Positions 1 through 6,383 of a stretch of DNA of 6,659 nt are shown piece by piece. The number at the start of each line of letters is the position of its first letter. The first letter of the stretch is position 1. The notes under the pieces are model-generated. The model ran no database searches, was not told the origin of the DNA, and saw only the letters and a program-made list of their open reading frames with translations. A program made the translations under genes and the position numbers. The stretch spans positions 1 through 6,659 of the forward strand of contig CAIQSZ010000094.1 in assembly GCA_903874575.1 (NCBI GenBank), given 5' to 3'. Source of the DNA: an uncultured Elusimicrobia bacterium. GTDB taxonomy: Bacteria; Elusimicrobiota; Elusimicrobia; UBA1565; UBA9628.

Positions 1-49
1 CTCCGATGTGCCACGGGATGAGCACCAGGGCCCGTTCCGGTTTGGTCAT
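1..49 (-). CDS. 5' end of an unidentified gene (truncated by window edge)
   Basis: Only the first 16 codons are visible, reading MTKPERALVLIPWHIG; the rest lies beyond base 1. The start is well supported. On the minus strand a GGAGG lies six bases upstream of the ATG, and the ATG sits 13 bases after the stop of the upstream glycosyltransferase, as expected for the next gene of the same transcript. The short charged N-terminus followed by a hydrophobic ALVLIPW stretch looks like the first beta strand of a Rossmann-type cytoplasmic enzyme, but 16 residues are too few to name a family. Context suggests another polysaccharide gene. I do not assign a function. Confidence 0.72.
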   Translation of the reverse strand, partial: MTKPERALVLIPWHIG

Positions 50-55
50 GGCTCG

Positions 56-60
56 CCTCC
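56..60 (-). promoter_or_regulatory. Shine-Dalgarno site GGAGG for the truncated leftmost gene
   Basis: On the minus strand the bases read GGAGG, then a 6-nt spacer, then the ATG whose A is at 49. It is the best-matching ribosome binding site in the window. It decides the start of the truncated gene and indicates independent translation initiation there, unlike the weakly led genes upstream of it. Confidence 0.75.
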
Positions 61-62
61 GG

Positions 63-1223
63 TCATGCTGTCCCGGCGTTCACGCGTTCGTAGAGCTCCA
101 CGGTGCGCGCCGCGATCTTCTCGTAGGAAAACAGCGCCGCGCGCGCCAGGCCCGCGTCCCGCCGCGTCGCGCGCAGGGCCGGGTCGCGGACTAAAGACAG
201 CAGGCGGGCGGCCAGCGCCCCGACGTCGTCGGGCGCGACCGTGAGCGCGGCGTCGCCCGTCGCTTCGGCGACGGGCGGGATGTTCGAGGTGATCACGGGA
301 CAGCCGCACGCCATGGCCTCCAGGCTGACCGTCCCGAACCCTTCCTGCCGCGTCGGATGGACCAGGGCCAAGGCGCCGCCGAACACCGCGGGGAAGTCCT
401 CCTCGGCGACGTAGCCGCAGGCGACCACGCGCTCGCCCAGGCCCAACCCGCGCGCTCTCGCCTCCAGCCCTCGGCGGTAGGCCCCGTCCTGGCCGACGAA
501 AGCCAGCGCGAAGTCCGACGCATCCGACCGGATGGCGGCGACGGCGGCCAGCGCCGATTCCGCGTTACGCCTCGGTTCGAAGGGCCCCAGGAGGATGATG
601 TAGCGTTCGGGCAGTCCGTAACGCGCGCGGGCGGCGGTCAGGACGGCGGGGTCGACGACCGGTTTCAGCTTCCGGGGATTGATTCCGGTGGGGATCACCT
701 CGATGCGCGCCGCCTCGACCTCGTAGATCGAGATCAGGTCCCGCTTGGTCGCCTGCGACACGGCGATAAGCCGGTCGGAGCGCCGCGACGCGTCCCGGTG
801 CGCGCGGCTGGCGAACATTCCCGGCCGCCACTCCGGCCGCGCGCGCAGGTCGGTCTCCACGCACAGATCGTAGATGGTGGTGACGGTCTTCACGCCGGAC
901 AGTCGCGGGAGCAAGCCGCTGAGCGAGTGGTACACGGCGGGTTTCGGTCCCGCGAGCAGCAGGGTTTGGACCACGGGCACGCCGCGGTCCTCCAGCGCCC
1001 GCACCCAGGACTCCGGCGCGCGAGGCACCCGCAATCTCCAATTCGGGCGGTCGGGGTGGGGCAGGCGCCGAACTTTTTCGGCGTGTCCGCCGAAGAAGTA
1101 AGTGAAGACGGTGAAGCGGTCCTTGTCGTCGAGGACGGCCAGCCACTCGATCAGGTTGTCGATGTAGTAATCGATCCCGCGCTTGCCGGCGACGTTGAGG
1201 CCCACGCCCAGGACTATCTCCAT
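63..1223 (-). CDS. GT4-family glycosyltransferase (GT-B fold)
   Basis: A 386-residue retaining glycosyltransferase that probably transfers a sugar from a nucleotide donor to a lipid-linked acceptor at the cytoplasmic face of the inner membrane. The N-terminal acceptor half (about 1-195) has a glycine-containing opening strand with GIDYYIDNL at 16-24, where many relatives have GxGRY. It also has TIYDL at 116-120 and IAVSQATKRDL at 153-163. The C-terminal donor half has VIPTGI (176-181), LLGPFEPRRN (211-220), CGYV (269-272) and the family hallmark EGFGTVSLE at 294-302, the E-x7-E motif whose acidic residues contact the nucleotide sugar. Length is normal for the family and no signal peptide is seen. 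It starts 8 nt after the cupin stop without a clear Shine-Dalgarno, suggesting translational coupling. Donor and acceptor cannot be read from the sequence; mannosyl- or rhamnosyltransferase are common roles for relatives. Confidence 0.93.
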   Translation of the reverse strand: MEIVLGVGLNVAGKRGIDYYIDNLIEWLAVLDDKDRFTVFTYFFGGHAEKVRRLPHPDRPNWRLRVPRAPESWVRALEDRGVPVVQTLLLAGPKPAVYHSLSGLLPRLSGVKTVTTIYDLCVETDLRARPEWRPGMFASRAHRDASRRSDRLIAVSQATKRDLISIYEVEAARIEVIPTGINPRKLKPVVDPAVLTAARARYGLPERYIILLGPFEPRRNAESALAAVAAIRSDASDFALAFVGQDGAYRRGLEARARGLGLGERVVACGYVAEEDFPAVFGGALALVHPTRQEGFGTVSLEAMACGCPVITSNIPPVAEATGDAALTVAPDDVGALAARLLSLVRDPALRATRRDAGLARAALFSYEKIAARTVELYERVNAGTA

Positions 1224-1231
1224 GCGGCGGG

Positions 1232-1606
1232 TCAGGCCAGCGGCTTCGGAAGGCGGAAGACGTCCTTTTCGAAGTCGAAGCCGCGCCGCGGACCGCGGGA
1301 GAGCGAAAGAATGATCGAATCGGCGAGCGCCTGGAAGGTATGGTTTTCTCCGGGCGGACTCGTGACCAGATGTCCGGCCTTCAGCACGCGCGAGACCGCT
1401 CTCTTGCCGGGCTTGCTTGTCAGGTACTTCACGCGCCCGGAGACCACGTAGGTGTGCTGGATGGTCTTCTTGTGATAGTGATTGCCGCGGACCGATCCTT
1501 TTTTACAGGTGATGAGGGTGATCGCGTCGACGGATTCATGCGTCAGGATGTCGGTGATGGCGCCGCGCCGGTCGACGTGCGCCGGCTTCAAAAGCGCGAC
1601 CTTCAT
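1232..1606 (-). CDS. small cupin protein, FdtA/WxcM- or CapF-cupin-like sugar isomerase/epimerase candidate
   Basis: A 124-residue single-domain cupin. Motif 1 is RGNHYHKKTIQHTYVVSG (40-57): metal-type histidines H43 and H45, and Gln50 where classical cupins carry Glu. Motif 2 is PPGENHTF (84-91) with H89. The opening DRRGAITDI and the ending SRGPRRGFDFEKDVFRL resemble sugar-nucleotide cupins such as 3,4-ketoisomerases (FdtA, WxcM domain), RmlC-like epimerases and the CapF cupin domain. The likely substrate is therefore an NDP-keto-hexose in the cytoplasm, but which reaction is inferred only. The reading frame stays open upstream to 1936; I start at 1606 because homology begins there, the ATG lies 2 nt after the methyltransferase stop, and a weak GGTGGG precedes it by 6 nt. 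The position directly after a sugar C-methyltransferase supports a joint role in making a modified deoxysugar. Confidence 0.88.
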   Translation of the reverse strand: MKVALLKPAHVDRRGAITDILTHESVDAITLITCKKGSVRGNHYHKKTIQHTYVVSGRVKYLTSKPGKRAVSRVLKAGHLVTSPPGENHTFQALADSIILSLSRGPRRGFDFEKDVFRLPKPLA

Positions 1607-1608
1607 GG

Positions 1609-2832
1609 TCAGCCCACCACGCGCGGCGAGGGGATGGGGATGATGAACTTGCCCCCGCGCGCCTTGTAAGGAGCCAGATTGCTCATGATTTCGTCGGCGA
1701 AATTCCACGCCAGCAACAGGGCGTGGCTGGGCATGCGGGTCAGCAACTCGGAGTCGGGCAGGACGGGGATATGGGAGCCCGGCGTGAAGCGTCCGATCTT
1801 GAGCGTGGACTTTTCCGTGGCGAAATCGACGGTTTCGCGCCCCACGCGCAGGTAGTTGAGCAGGCTCATGCCCTTGGCCGGCGCCGACAGCGCCGCGATG
1901 CGGTGTCCGTCGTGCTTGAGTTCGCGCAGGAGCCACAGCAGGTCGTCGCGCGTTTTTTCAACGCGGGCCGCGAATGCGCGCATCGTGCCGAGCGAGTGCA
2001 GGCCGAAGTCGGCCTCGGCCCGCAAGTGGCGGCCCACCGACGGCTCCACGGGCCGCGTCCCTGCGCGCGCGACGAACACCCGGAAGCTGCCGCCGTGGAT
2101 GGCCTGCGTGCGCACGTCGAAGACATCCATCCCGAAACCCCGCATGAACGCGACGACGGGCTTGAGCGAGAGGTAGCTGAGGTGCTCGTGGTAGATCGTA
2201 TCGAATTCCAGGTTGCGCACCATCTCAAGCGTGTCCGGAGACTCGAAGATGAACGTCCCGTCCGGGGCCAGGAGGTGATCGACGCCCTTCATGAAGTCCA
2301 CCAGATCGTCGACATGGGCGAATACGTTGGAGCCCGTGATCAGGGCGGCCGGGCCGCGGGAGTCCCGGATTTGGCGGGCCACGTCGGAGCTGAAGAATTC
2401 GTTAAGGGTCTCGATGCCGCGCTTCTCGGCGATGGCCGCGATGTTCGGGGCGGGTTCCACTCCCAGCACCCGCGCGCCGTGCGACCGGAACGCGTCCAGG
2501 AGAACGCCGACGTTGCTGCCTATGTCGATGACCAGCGCGTCCTTCTTCAGGTCCAGCCGCTTCGTCACGTCCGCGGCGAATACCTCGAAGTGCCTGCGGC
2601 CGGTGGCCGTCGTGGACGCTTCGTAGGGGTAGTCGTGGCGATACAGCTTCTCCTTGGCGACCACGTGGCCGAGCTGGGAGAGTCCGCAGTTCTCGCATAG
2701 ACAGACTTGGAGGGGGAAGTAAACGACGGGTTCTTGAAGCTGGTCCTTGCGGCGGAACTCGTCCGACGGGGGCTGGAAACCCATGTCCAGGTACATCGTC
2801 AGGCGGTCCTGCCGGCACATTCTGCAGACCAT
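1609..2832 (-). CDS. SAM-dependent sugar C-methyltransferase (TylC3/TcaB9-type three-domain architecture)
   Basis: A 407-residue enzyme with the layout of NDP-sugar C-methyltransferases. The N-terminal zinc domain carries C3-x2-C6 and a second cluster C44-x-C46-x2-C49. The Rossmann domain has SAM motif I VIDIGSNVG (101-109) and acidic E126 in LGVEPAP. The YHEH signature is at 214-217; in TcaB9 the corresponding Tyr, Glu and His lie in the active site. The C-terminal domain has SAPAKGMSLLNY (316-327), PGSHIPV (351-357) and LLAWNFADEI (373-382), as in the Methyltransf_14 family. The expected reaction is methylation of the carbon next to the keto group of a dTDP-keto-deoxyhexose. The ATG at 2832 is chosen over the one at 2820 because only it keeps C3. 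No Shine-Dalgarno precedes it. It heads the leftward operon. Related proteins without proven sugar substrates exist, so the substrate is uncertain. Confidence 0.92.
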   Translation of the reverse strand: MVCRMCRQDRLTMYLDMGFQPPSDEFRRKDQLQEPVVYFPLQVCLCENCGLSQLGHVVAKEKLYRHDYPYEASTTATGRRHFEVFAADVTKRLDLKKDALVIDIGSNVGVLLDAFRSHGARVLGVEPAPNIAAIAEKRGIETLNEFFSSDVARQIRDSRGPAALITGSNVFAHVDDLVDFMKGVDHLLAPDGTFIFESPDTLEMVRNLEFDTIYHEHLSYLSLKPVVAFMRGFGMDVFDVRTQAIHGGSFRVFVARAGTRPVEPSVGRHLRAEADFGLHSLGTMRAFAARVEKTRDDLLWLLRELKHDGHRIAALSAPAKGMSLLNYLRVGRETVDFATEKSTLKIGRFTPGSHIPVLPDSELLTRMPSHALLLAWNFADEIMSNLAPYKARGGKFIIPIPSPRVVG

Positions 2833-2844
2833 GGAGTGGGGCCG

Positions 2845-2873
2845 ATTCTACTTTAAATGCCCGGGAGTCGCAA
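2845..2873 (-). promoter_or_regulatory. candidate sigma70-type promoter for the leftward operon
   Basis: Reading the minus strand, TTGCGA (2873-2868) is followed by a 17-nt spacer and TAGAAT (2850-2845), matching 4/6 and 5/6 of the sigma70 consensus. The predicted transcription start near 2838 would leave about 6 nt before the methyltransferase ATG at 2832. This agrees with the lack of a Shine-Dalgarno there. It was found by eye in a short AT-richer patch, so chance is not excluded. Confidence 0.4.
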
Positions 2874-2892
2874 TGACGCGGACATGACGCGG
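2873..2892. repeat. 9-bp direct repeat ATGACGCGG, two copies, 11-bp period
   Basis: ATGACGCGG occurs at 2873-2881 and again at 2884-2892, so the copies are 11 bp apart, about one helical turn. The pair lies in the divergent intergenic region and abuts (one-base overlap at 2873) the candidate -35 element of the leftward promoter. Such tandem half-sites can be regulator binding sites, but two copies of a GC-rich 9-mer may also be a chance duplication. Confidence 0.4.
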
Positions 2893-2920
2893 GCGAGGGT
2901 CGGTCGGCCGGCCTTGAACG

Positions 2921-2926
2921 AGGGGG
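2921..2926 (+). promoter_or_regulatory. Shine-Dalgarno-like AGGGGG supporting a TTG start of the flippase
   Basis: AGGGGG ends six bases before the TTG at 2933 and matches five of six positions of AGGAGG. It favours initiation at TTG over the in-frame ATG at 2951, for which only a weak GCGAGA (2935-2940) is present. Confidence 0.45.
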
Positions 2927-2932
2927 CTCGAA

Positions 2933-4453
2933 TTGCGAGAATCACGTCCCATGAGCCGCTCGGCGCGCATCGCGCGCAACGTGAGTTGGAGCCTGATCGG
3001 CCAAGGCGTCGTCGCGGCCGCCAATCTATTTCTCATTCCCCGCATCGTCCACGGCTTCGGCGACGAGGCCTACGGCCTCTATATCTTGATGTTCTCGGCT
3101 TCGAACTACGTTCAATTGTTCACTTTCGGCGCCGGGTCCGCGACGGTCAACTTCGTCGCGGAGCGGCATGCCGACCACGACGGCGGCGGCGCGGCCTCGG
3201 CCTTGCGCTACGGCGCGCTCCTGCACCTGGGCGGCGCGGCGTTGGGCGGCCTGCTGTTGTGGGCGGGGGCGCCGTGGGCGGTGACCGCCTTTTTCCGCGT
3301 GCCCGCGCCGTTGTTCGTGCCCGGCGTGGCGGTCCTGCGCGCGGCCGCCGTCGGCTCCGTCTTCGGCGCGGGCGTGCTGTGGACTCAGGCCGGTCTCCAA
3401 GGCCTCCAACGCTTCGACTGGTACGGGGTCTCCTCGGTGGCGCAGGGCGTGCTGACGCCGTTGGGCACGGTCGTGCTCCTGCGCGGGGGCAAGGGCCTGC
3501 GCGCGGCGGGCTTCTGGTATGTCGGCGTCGCGGCGCTGGCCTTTACTTTCTCGTTGTTCGCCCTGCGCGCGGCGTTGAACGCGGAGCCGCGTCGCCGCCA
3601 CGGAGCCGGCCTCCCGTTTCGCCGCTTCTTCAGCTACGGCATGGGCCTATGGCTGGGGCCGATCGCCTGGATCGTCGCCAACCAGTTCGACAAGGTCTTC
3701 GTGGCGAGGTCCCTGGCGCTGTCGTCCCTGACCTTGTACTCGGTCCCGGTCGGCCTGCTCCAACGCCTGCAGGTGATTCCGGCCTCGGTGTCGAGCGTCC
3801 TCCTGCCGGTGATCAGCGGCGCTCGCGGCGAGGGCGCTCTCGACGACGTGCGGCGCATGTACTGCCGCTCGACGCGGCTGCTCGCGGGGCTGCTGACGCC
3901 CGCGTACGTCCTGCTCTTCGCCTTGATGCCGCAGTTTCTGTCGCTGTGGCTGGGGGGGCGCTTCGGCAGCGAGGGCGTGTGGCCCGCGCGCCTGCTGGTC
4001 GCCGCCCACGCCGTCGGCGTGCTGTCCTACACCTTGAACCCGGTCGTCGCCTCGCACGGTCGCGTCTGGTGGCTGTCGGCCGCGGCCTGGGCGCAGGCGT
4101 TGATCAGCCTGGCGCTGTGGCCTTTTCTCATTCCGCGTTTCGGAATCGTCGGCGCGGCGTCGGGGACTTTCGCGGCGCAGCTCCTGCCGTCGCTGTTCGC
4201 GTTGAGCGCGGTCAATCGCCTTCTGCGCCTGCCGTGGACGCGCTATGCCGTCGAGGCCCTGGGGCCGGCCCTGCTCGCGGGCTCGGCGCTGATGGCCGTC
4301 GTCCTCCCGGTCCACCATCTGGCCGGCTCATGGTCGGGGATGATCGTCCTGTCGGCGACGGGCGGCGCGGCGTATCTCGTCGTTCTCTGGCTTTGCCTGC
4401 CGGACCTGGACCGTGATTTTCTGAAACGCTGGCGTCCTTGGGCGGCTCGCTGA
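2933..4453 (+). CDS. Wzx-type oligosaccharide flippase (MOP superfamily)
   Basis: A 506-residue polytopic inner-membrane protein expected to move undecaprenyl-linked oligosaccharide from the cytoplasmic to the periplasmic face. By eye there are about 14 hydrophobic segments, near 19-39, 47-70, 93-112, 128-150, 168-185, 192-212, 233-251, 264-285, 315-338, 352-373, 379-399, 403-425, 440-460 and 468-490. Family-like signatures are the RNVSWSLIGQG start of the first helix, GDEAYGLYIL (43-52), and the start of the second half around ANQFDKVFVARSL (249-261), with a charged D253-K254 inside the membrane region, followed by LPVISG (291-296). Length is normal. The start is either TTG at 2933 (better Shine-Dalgarno) or ATG at 2951, which would remove six residues. 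It is divergent from the methyltransferase and its stop lies one base before the amidotransferase ATG. The transported glycan cannot be deduced; related MOP exporters carry other polysaccharides. Confidence 0.92.
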   Translation: MRESRPMSRSARIARNVSWSLIGQGVVAAANLFLIPRIVHGFGDEAYGLYILMFSASNYVQLFTFGAGSATVNFVAERHADHDGGGAASALRYGALLHLGGAALGGLLLWAGAPWAVTAFFRVPAPLFVPGVAVLRAAAVGSVFGAGVLWTQAGLQGLQRFDWYGVSSVAQGVLTPLGTVVLLRGGKGLRAAGFWYVGVAALAFTFSLFALRAALNAEPRRRHGAGLPFRRFFSYGMGLWLGPIAWIVANQFDKVFVARSLALSSLTLYSVPVGLLQRLQVIPASVSSVLLPVISGARGEGALDDVRRMYCRSTRLLAGLLTPAYVLLFALMPQFLSLWLGGRFGSEGVWPARLLVAAHAVGVLSYTLNPVVASHGRVWWLSAAAWAQALISLALWPFLIPRFGIVGAASGTFAAQLLPSLFALSAVNRLLRLPWTRYAVEALGPALLAGSALMAVVLPVHHLAGSWSGMIVLSATGGAAYLVVLWLCLPDLDRDFLKRWRPWAAR

Positions 4454-4454
4454 T

Positions 4455-6380
4455 ATGTGCGGCATCTGCGGCGTGGTCTACGGAGACGAGCGAAACGCGG
4501 CGCGCGAGACGCTCAAACGCGCCAACGACCTCATCGCACACCGCGGTCCCGACGACGAGGGCTTTTTCACGGACGGCCCCGTCGGGCTGGCGATGCGCCG
4601 TTTGGCCATCATCGACCTGAACACCGGCCACCAGCCGTTGTCCTACGACGACGAGAACCTGTGGATCGTCTTCAACGGCGAGATATACAACTACCGGCTT
4701 TTGCGCGCGGAACTTTTGGAGCGAGGGCTCCGGCTCAAGACCCAGTCCGATACCGAGGTCATTCTGGCTCTGTATCGCGAGATGGGCCAGGCCTGCGTGT
4801 CGAAGCTGCGCGGCATGTTCGCCTTCGCGATTTGGGATAAGAAAAAACGGCGCTTATTCATCGCCCGCGACCGCCTCGGCAAGAAGCCGCTCGTCTACGC
4901 CGCGCGTCCCGACGGCTCCTTGCTGTTCGCTTCGGAGCTGCGCTGCCTGTTCGCGCTGGACCCGTCCTTGCCGCGCGACACGGACCCGACGGCCATCGAC
5001 ATGTACCTGTCGCTCCAATATATCCCTTCGCCCATCACCGCCTACAAGTCCGCCCGGAAACTGCCCCCCGGCCACACCCTTGTCTGGCAGGACGGCCGGA
5101 CGACCGTCGAGCGCTACTGGGACCTGCCCGTCGGCAAACCGCACGTCACCGACGACGTGGAGGAAGCCAAGAAGCTCCTGCGCGACAAGCTGACCGAGTC
5201 GGTGAAGCTGCGCATGATCTCCGACGTGCCGCTGGGCGCGTTCCTGTCCGGCGGCGTGGACTCGTCCGTCATCGTCGCGCTGATGAGCGGGCTTTCGGCC
5301 AAGCCCGTGAAGACCTTTTCGATCGGTTTCGATGAGGAGCGCTTTTCCGAGACGCGCTACGCGAAGATGCTCGCGGACAAGTATAAGACCGACCACACCG
5401 AGTTCATCGTCAAGCCGGAGATGGCCGACGTCCTGCCCAAGCTCGCTTGGCACTACGGCGAGCCGTACGCCGACGCTTCCGCCCTGCCGACCTACTACGT
5501 CAGCCGCGAGACGCGCAAGTTCGTCACCGTCGCGCTCAACGGCGACGGCGGCGATGAAAACTTCGGCGGCTACCTGCGTTACTTCGCTATGAAGGCCGCG
5601 CGCGCGGCCGACGCGCTCCCCGGCCCGGTGCTGGCCGCGCTGAAGGCGGGCACGGAAATGCTCCCGGACTACAACGCGCCGTTCGGCACGGTGTGGCGGG
5701 CGAAGCGCTTTCTGCGTTCGGCGCTGCTCAACGATTTGCCCGGGCGCCACCTCAAGATGATCTGCTACTTCGCCGAAGACGACAAGCCCGGACTGTACGC
5801 GCCGGAGTTCGTGAAGGCCCTCGGTTCGTCGCTGGGCTTGGCCAAGGGCTACATGGGCGACGCTTTCAAGGCGTGCGAGGGCGAGGACTTCGTCAACCGC
5901 ATGCTGTACGTCGATTTTAAGACCTATCTTCCCGAGTGCCTGATGGCGAAGGTCGACATCGCGACCATGGCATGTTCCTTGGAGGGCCGCTCGCCCCTGC
6001 TCGACCATGAGTTCGTCGAGCTGGCCTATCGCATGCCCGGGGCGTGGAAGCTCAAGGGCCTGCGCGCGCATAAGTGGATTTTCAAGGAAGCCTTCAAGGA
6101 CCTTCTGCCGCCGGAGATCCTCGCGCGCGGCAAGATGGGTTTCGGCATCCCCCTGGGCGCTTGGTTTCGCGGCCCGCTCAAGGACTATTGGGCCGGCCAC
6201 GTCCTTTCGAAAGAAGCCCTCGGACGCGGCTACTTCACGGAGAAGGGCCTGTCCGGACTATGGGACGAACACCAGAGCGGCCGTCGCGACCACGGCTATC
6301 GTCTCTGGGCGCTGCTGATGCTCGAACTCTGGCATCGTCATGCGTCGGCCGCCTGCGAGCCCTCGGGGGCGTGCCGGTAG
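4455..6380 (+). CDS. asnB: asparagine synthase (glutamine-hydrolysing) family amidotransferase
   Basis: A 641-residue two-domain enzyme. The N-terminal class II glutaminase domain starts with the catalytic Cys2 (MCGICGVV) and has R49, FNGEIYNY (73-80) and SDTE (98-101) for glutamine binding; ammonia is released here. The C-terminal synthase domain has the ATP-binding PP-loop SGGVDSS (265-271), LNGDGGDENFGGY (361-373), SLEGRSPLLDHEFVELA (508-524) and GKMGFGIPLGAWFRG (559-573). All key motifs are intact, so it should be active. The known reaction is ATP-dependent transfer of glutamine nitrogen to an activated carboxylate, aspartate in AsnB itself. Within polysaccharide loci homologues are often thought to amidate sugar carboxylates, which is inference here. 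The ATG lies one base after the flippase stop with only a weak GC-rich purine stretch upstream, so translation is probably coupled. The length of about 640 residues matches the exosortase-associated amidotransferase group as well as general AsnB, and no exosortase gene is visible. Confidence 0.94.
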   Translation: MCGICGVVYGDERNAARETLKRANDLIAHRGPDDEGFFTDGPVGLAMRRLAIIDLNTGHQPLSYDDENLWIVFNGEIYNYRLLRAELLERGLRLKTQSDTEVILALYREMGQACVSKLRGMFAFAIWDKKKRRLFIARDRLGKKPLVYAARPDGSLLFASELRCLFALDPSLPRDTDPTAIDMYLSLQYIPSPITAYKSARKLPPGHTLVWQDGRTTVERYWDLPVGKPHVTDDVEEAKKLLRDKLTESVKLRMISDVPLGAFLSGGVDSSVIVALMSGLSAKPVKTFSIGFDEERFSETRYAKMLADKYKTDHTEFIVKPEMADVLPKLAWHYGEPYADASALPTYYVSRETRKFVTVALNGDGGDENFGGYLRYFAMKAARAADALPGPVLAALKAGTEMLPDYNAPFGTVWRAKRFLRSALLNDLPGRHLKMICYFAEDDKPGLYAPEFVKALGSSLGLAKGYMGDAFKACEGEDFVNRMLYVDFKTYLPECLMAKVDIATMACSLEGRSPLLDHEFVELAYRMPGAWKLKGLRAHKWIFKEAFKDLLPPEILARGKMGFGIPLGAWFRGPLKDYWAGHVLSKEALGRGYFTEKGLSGLWDEHQSGRRDHGYRLWALLMLELWHRHASAACEPSGACR

Positions 6381-6383
6381 GAG

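Noticed and set aside
357..1451. 364-codon plus-strand open frame opposite the GT4 and cupin genes
   Set aside because: It spans two well-supported minus-strand genes and their junction, and its composition (Gln/Asp/Gly/Arg-rich) is that of antisense GC-rich coding DNA.
1607..1936. N-terminal extension of the cupin frame up to 1936
   Set aside because: The extra 110 residues overlap the methyltransferase in another frame and are Arg/Ala/Pro-rich without similarity to cupins. The ATG at 1606 gives a complete single-domain protein at the expected position.
1723..2700. 325-codon plus-strand open frame opposite the methyltransferase
   Set aside because: Antisense shadow: no domain resemblance, while the minus strand carries all methyltransferase motifs in order.
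2906..2913. GGCCGGCC palindrome in the divergent intergenic region as an operator
   Set aside because: It does not extend beyond 8 bp, and short GC palindromes are expected by chance at this base composition.
2857..4416. 519-codon plus-strand open frame overlapping the flippase
   Set aside because: The predicted protein is almost all Arg, Gly, Ala and Pro, the typical product of an off-frame read through high-GC DNA. The overlapping frame gives a convincing membrane protein with family motifs.
4854..6200. 448-codon minus-strand open frame antisense to the amidotransferase
   Set aside because: It is a shadow frame with low-complexity Arg/Val/Gly/His-rich composition and no recognisable motif, lying entirely opposite intact AsnB domains.
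6356..6372. Small GCCC-TCGG-GGGC hairpin near the amidotransferase stop as a terminator
   Set aside because: The stem has only four base pairs, lies inside the coding region and is not followed by a T-rich tract on either strand.
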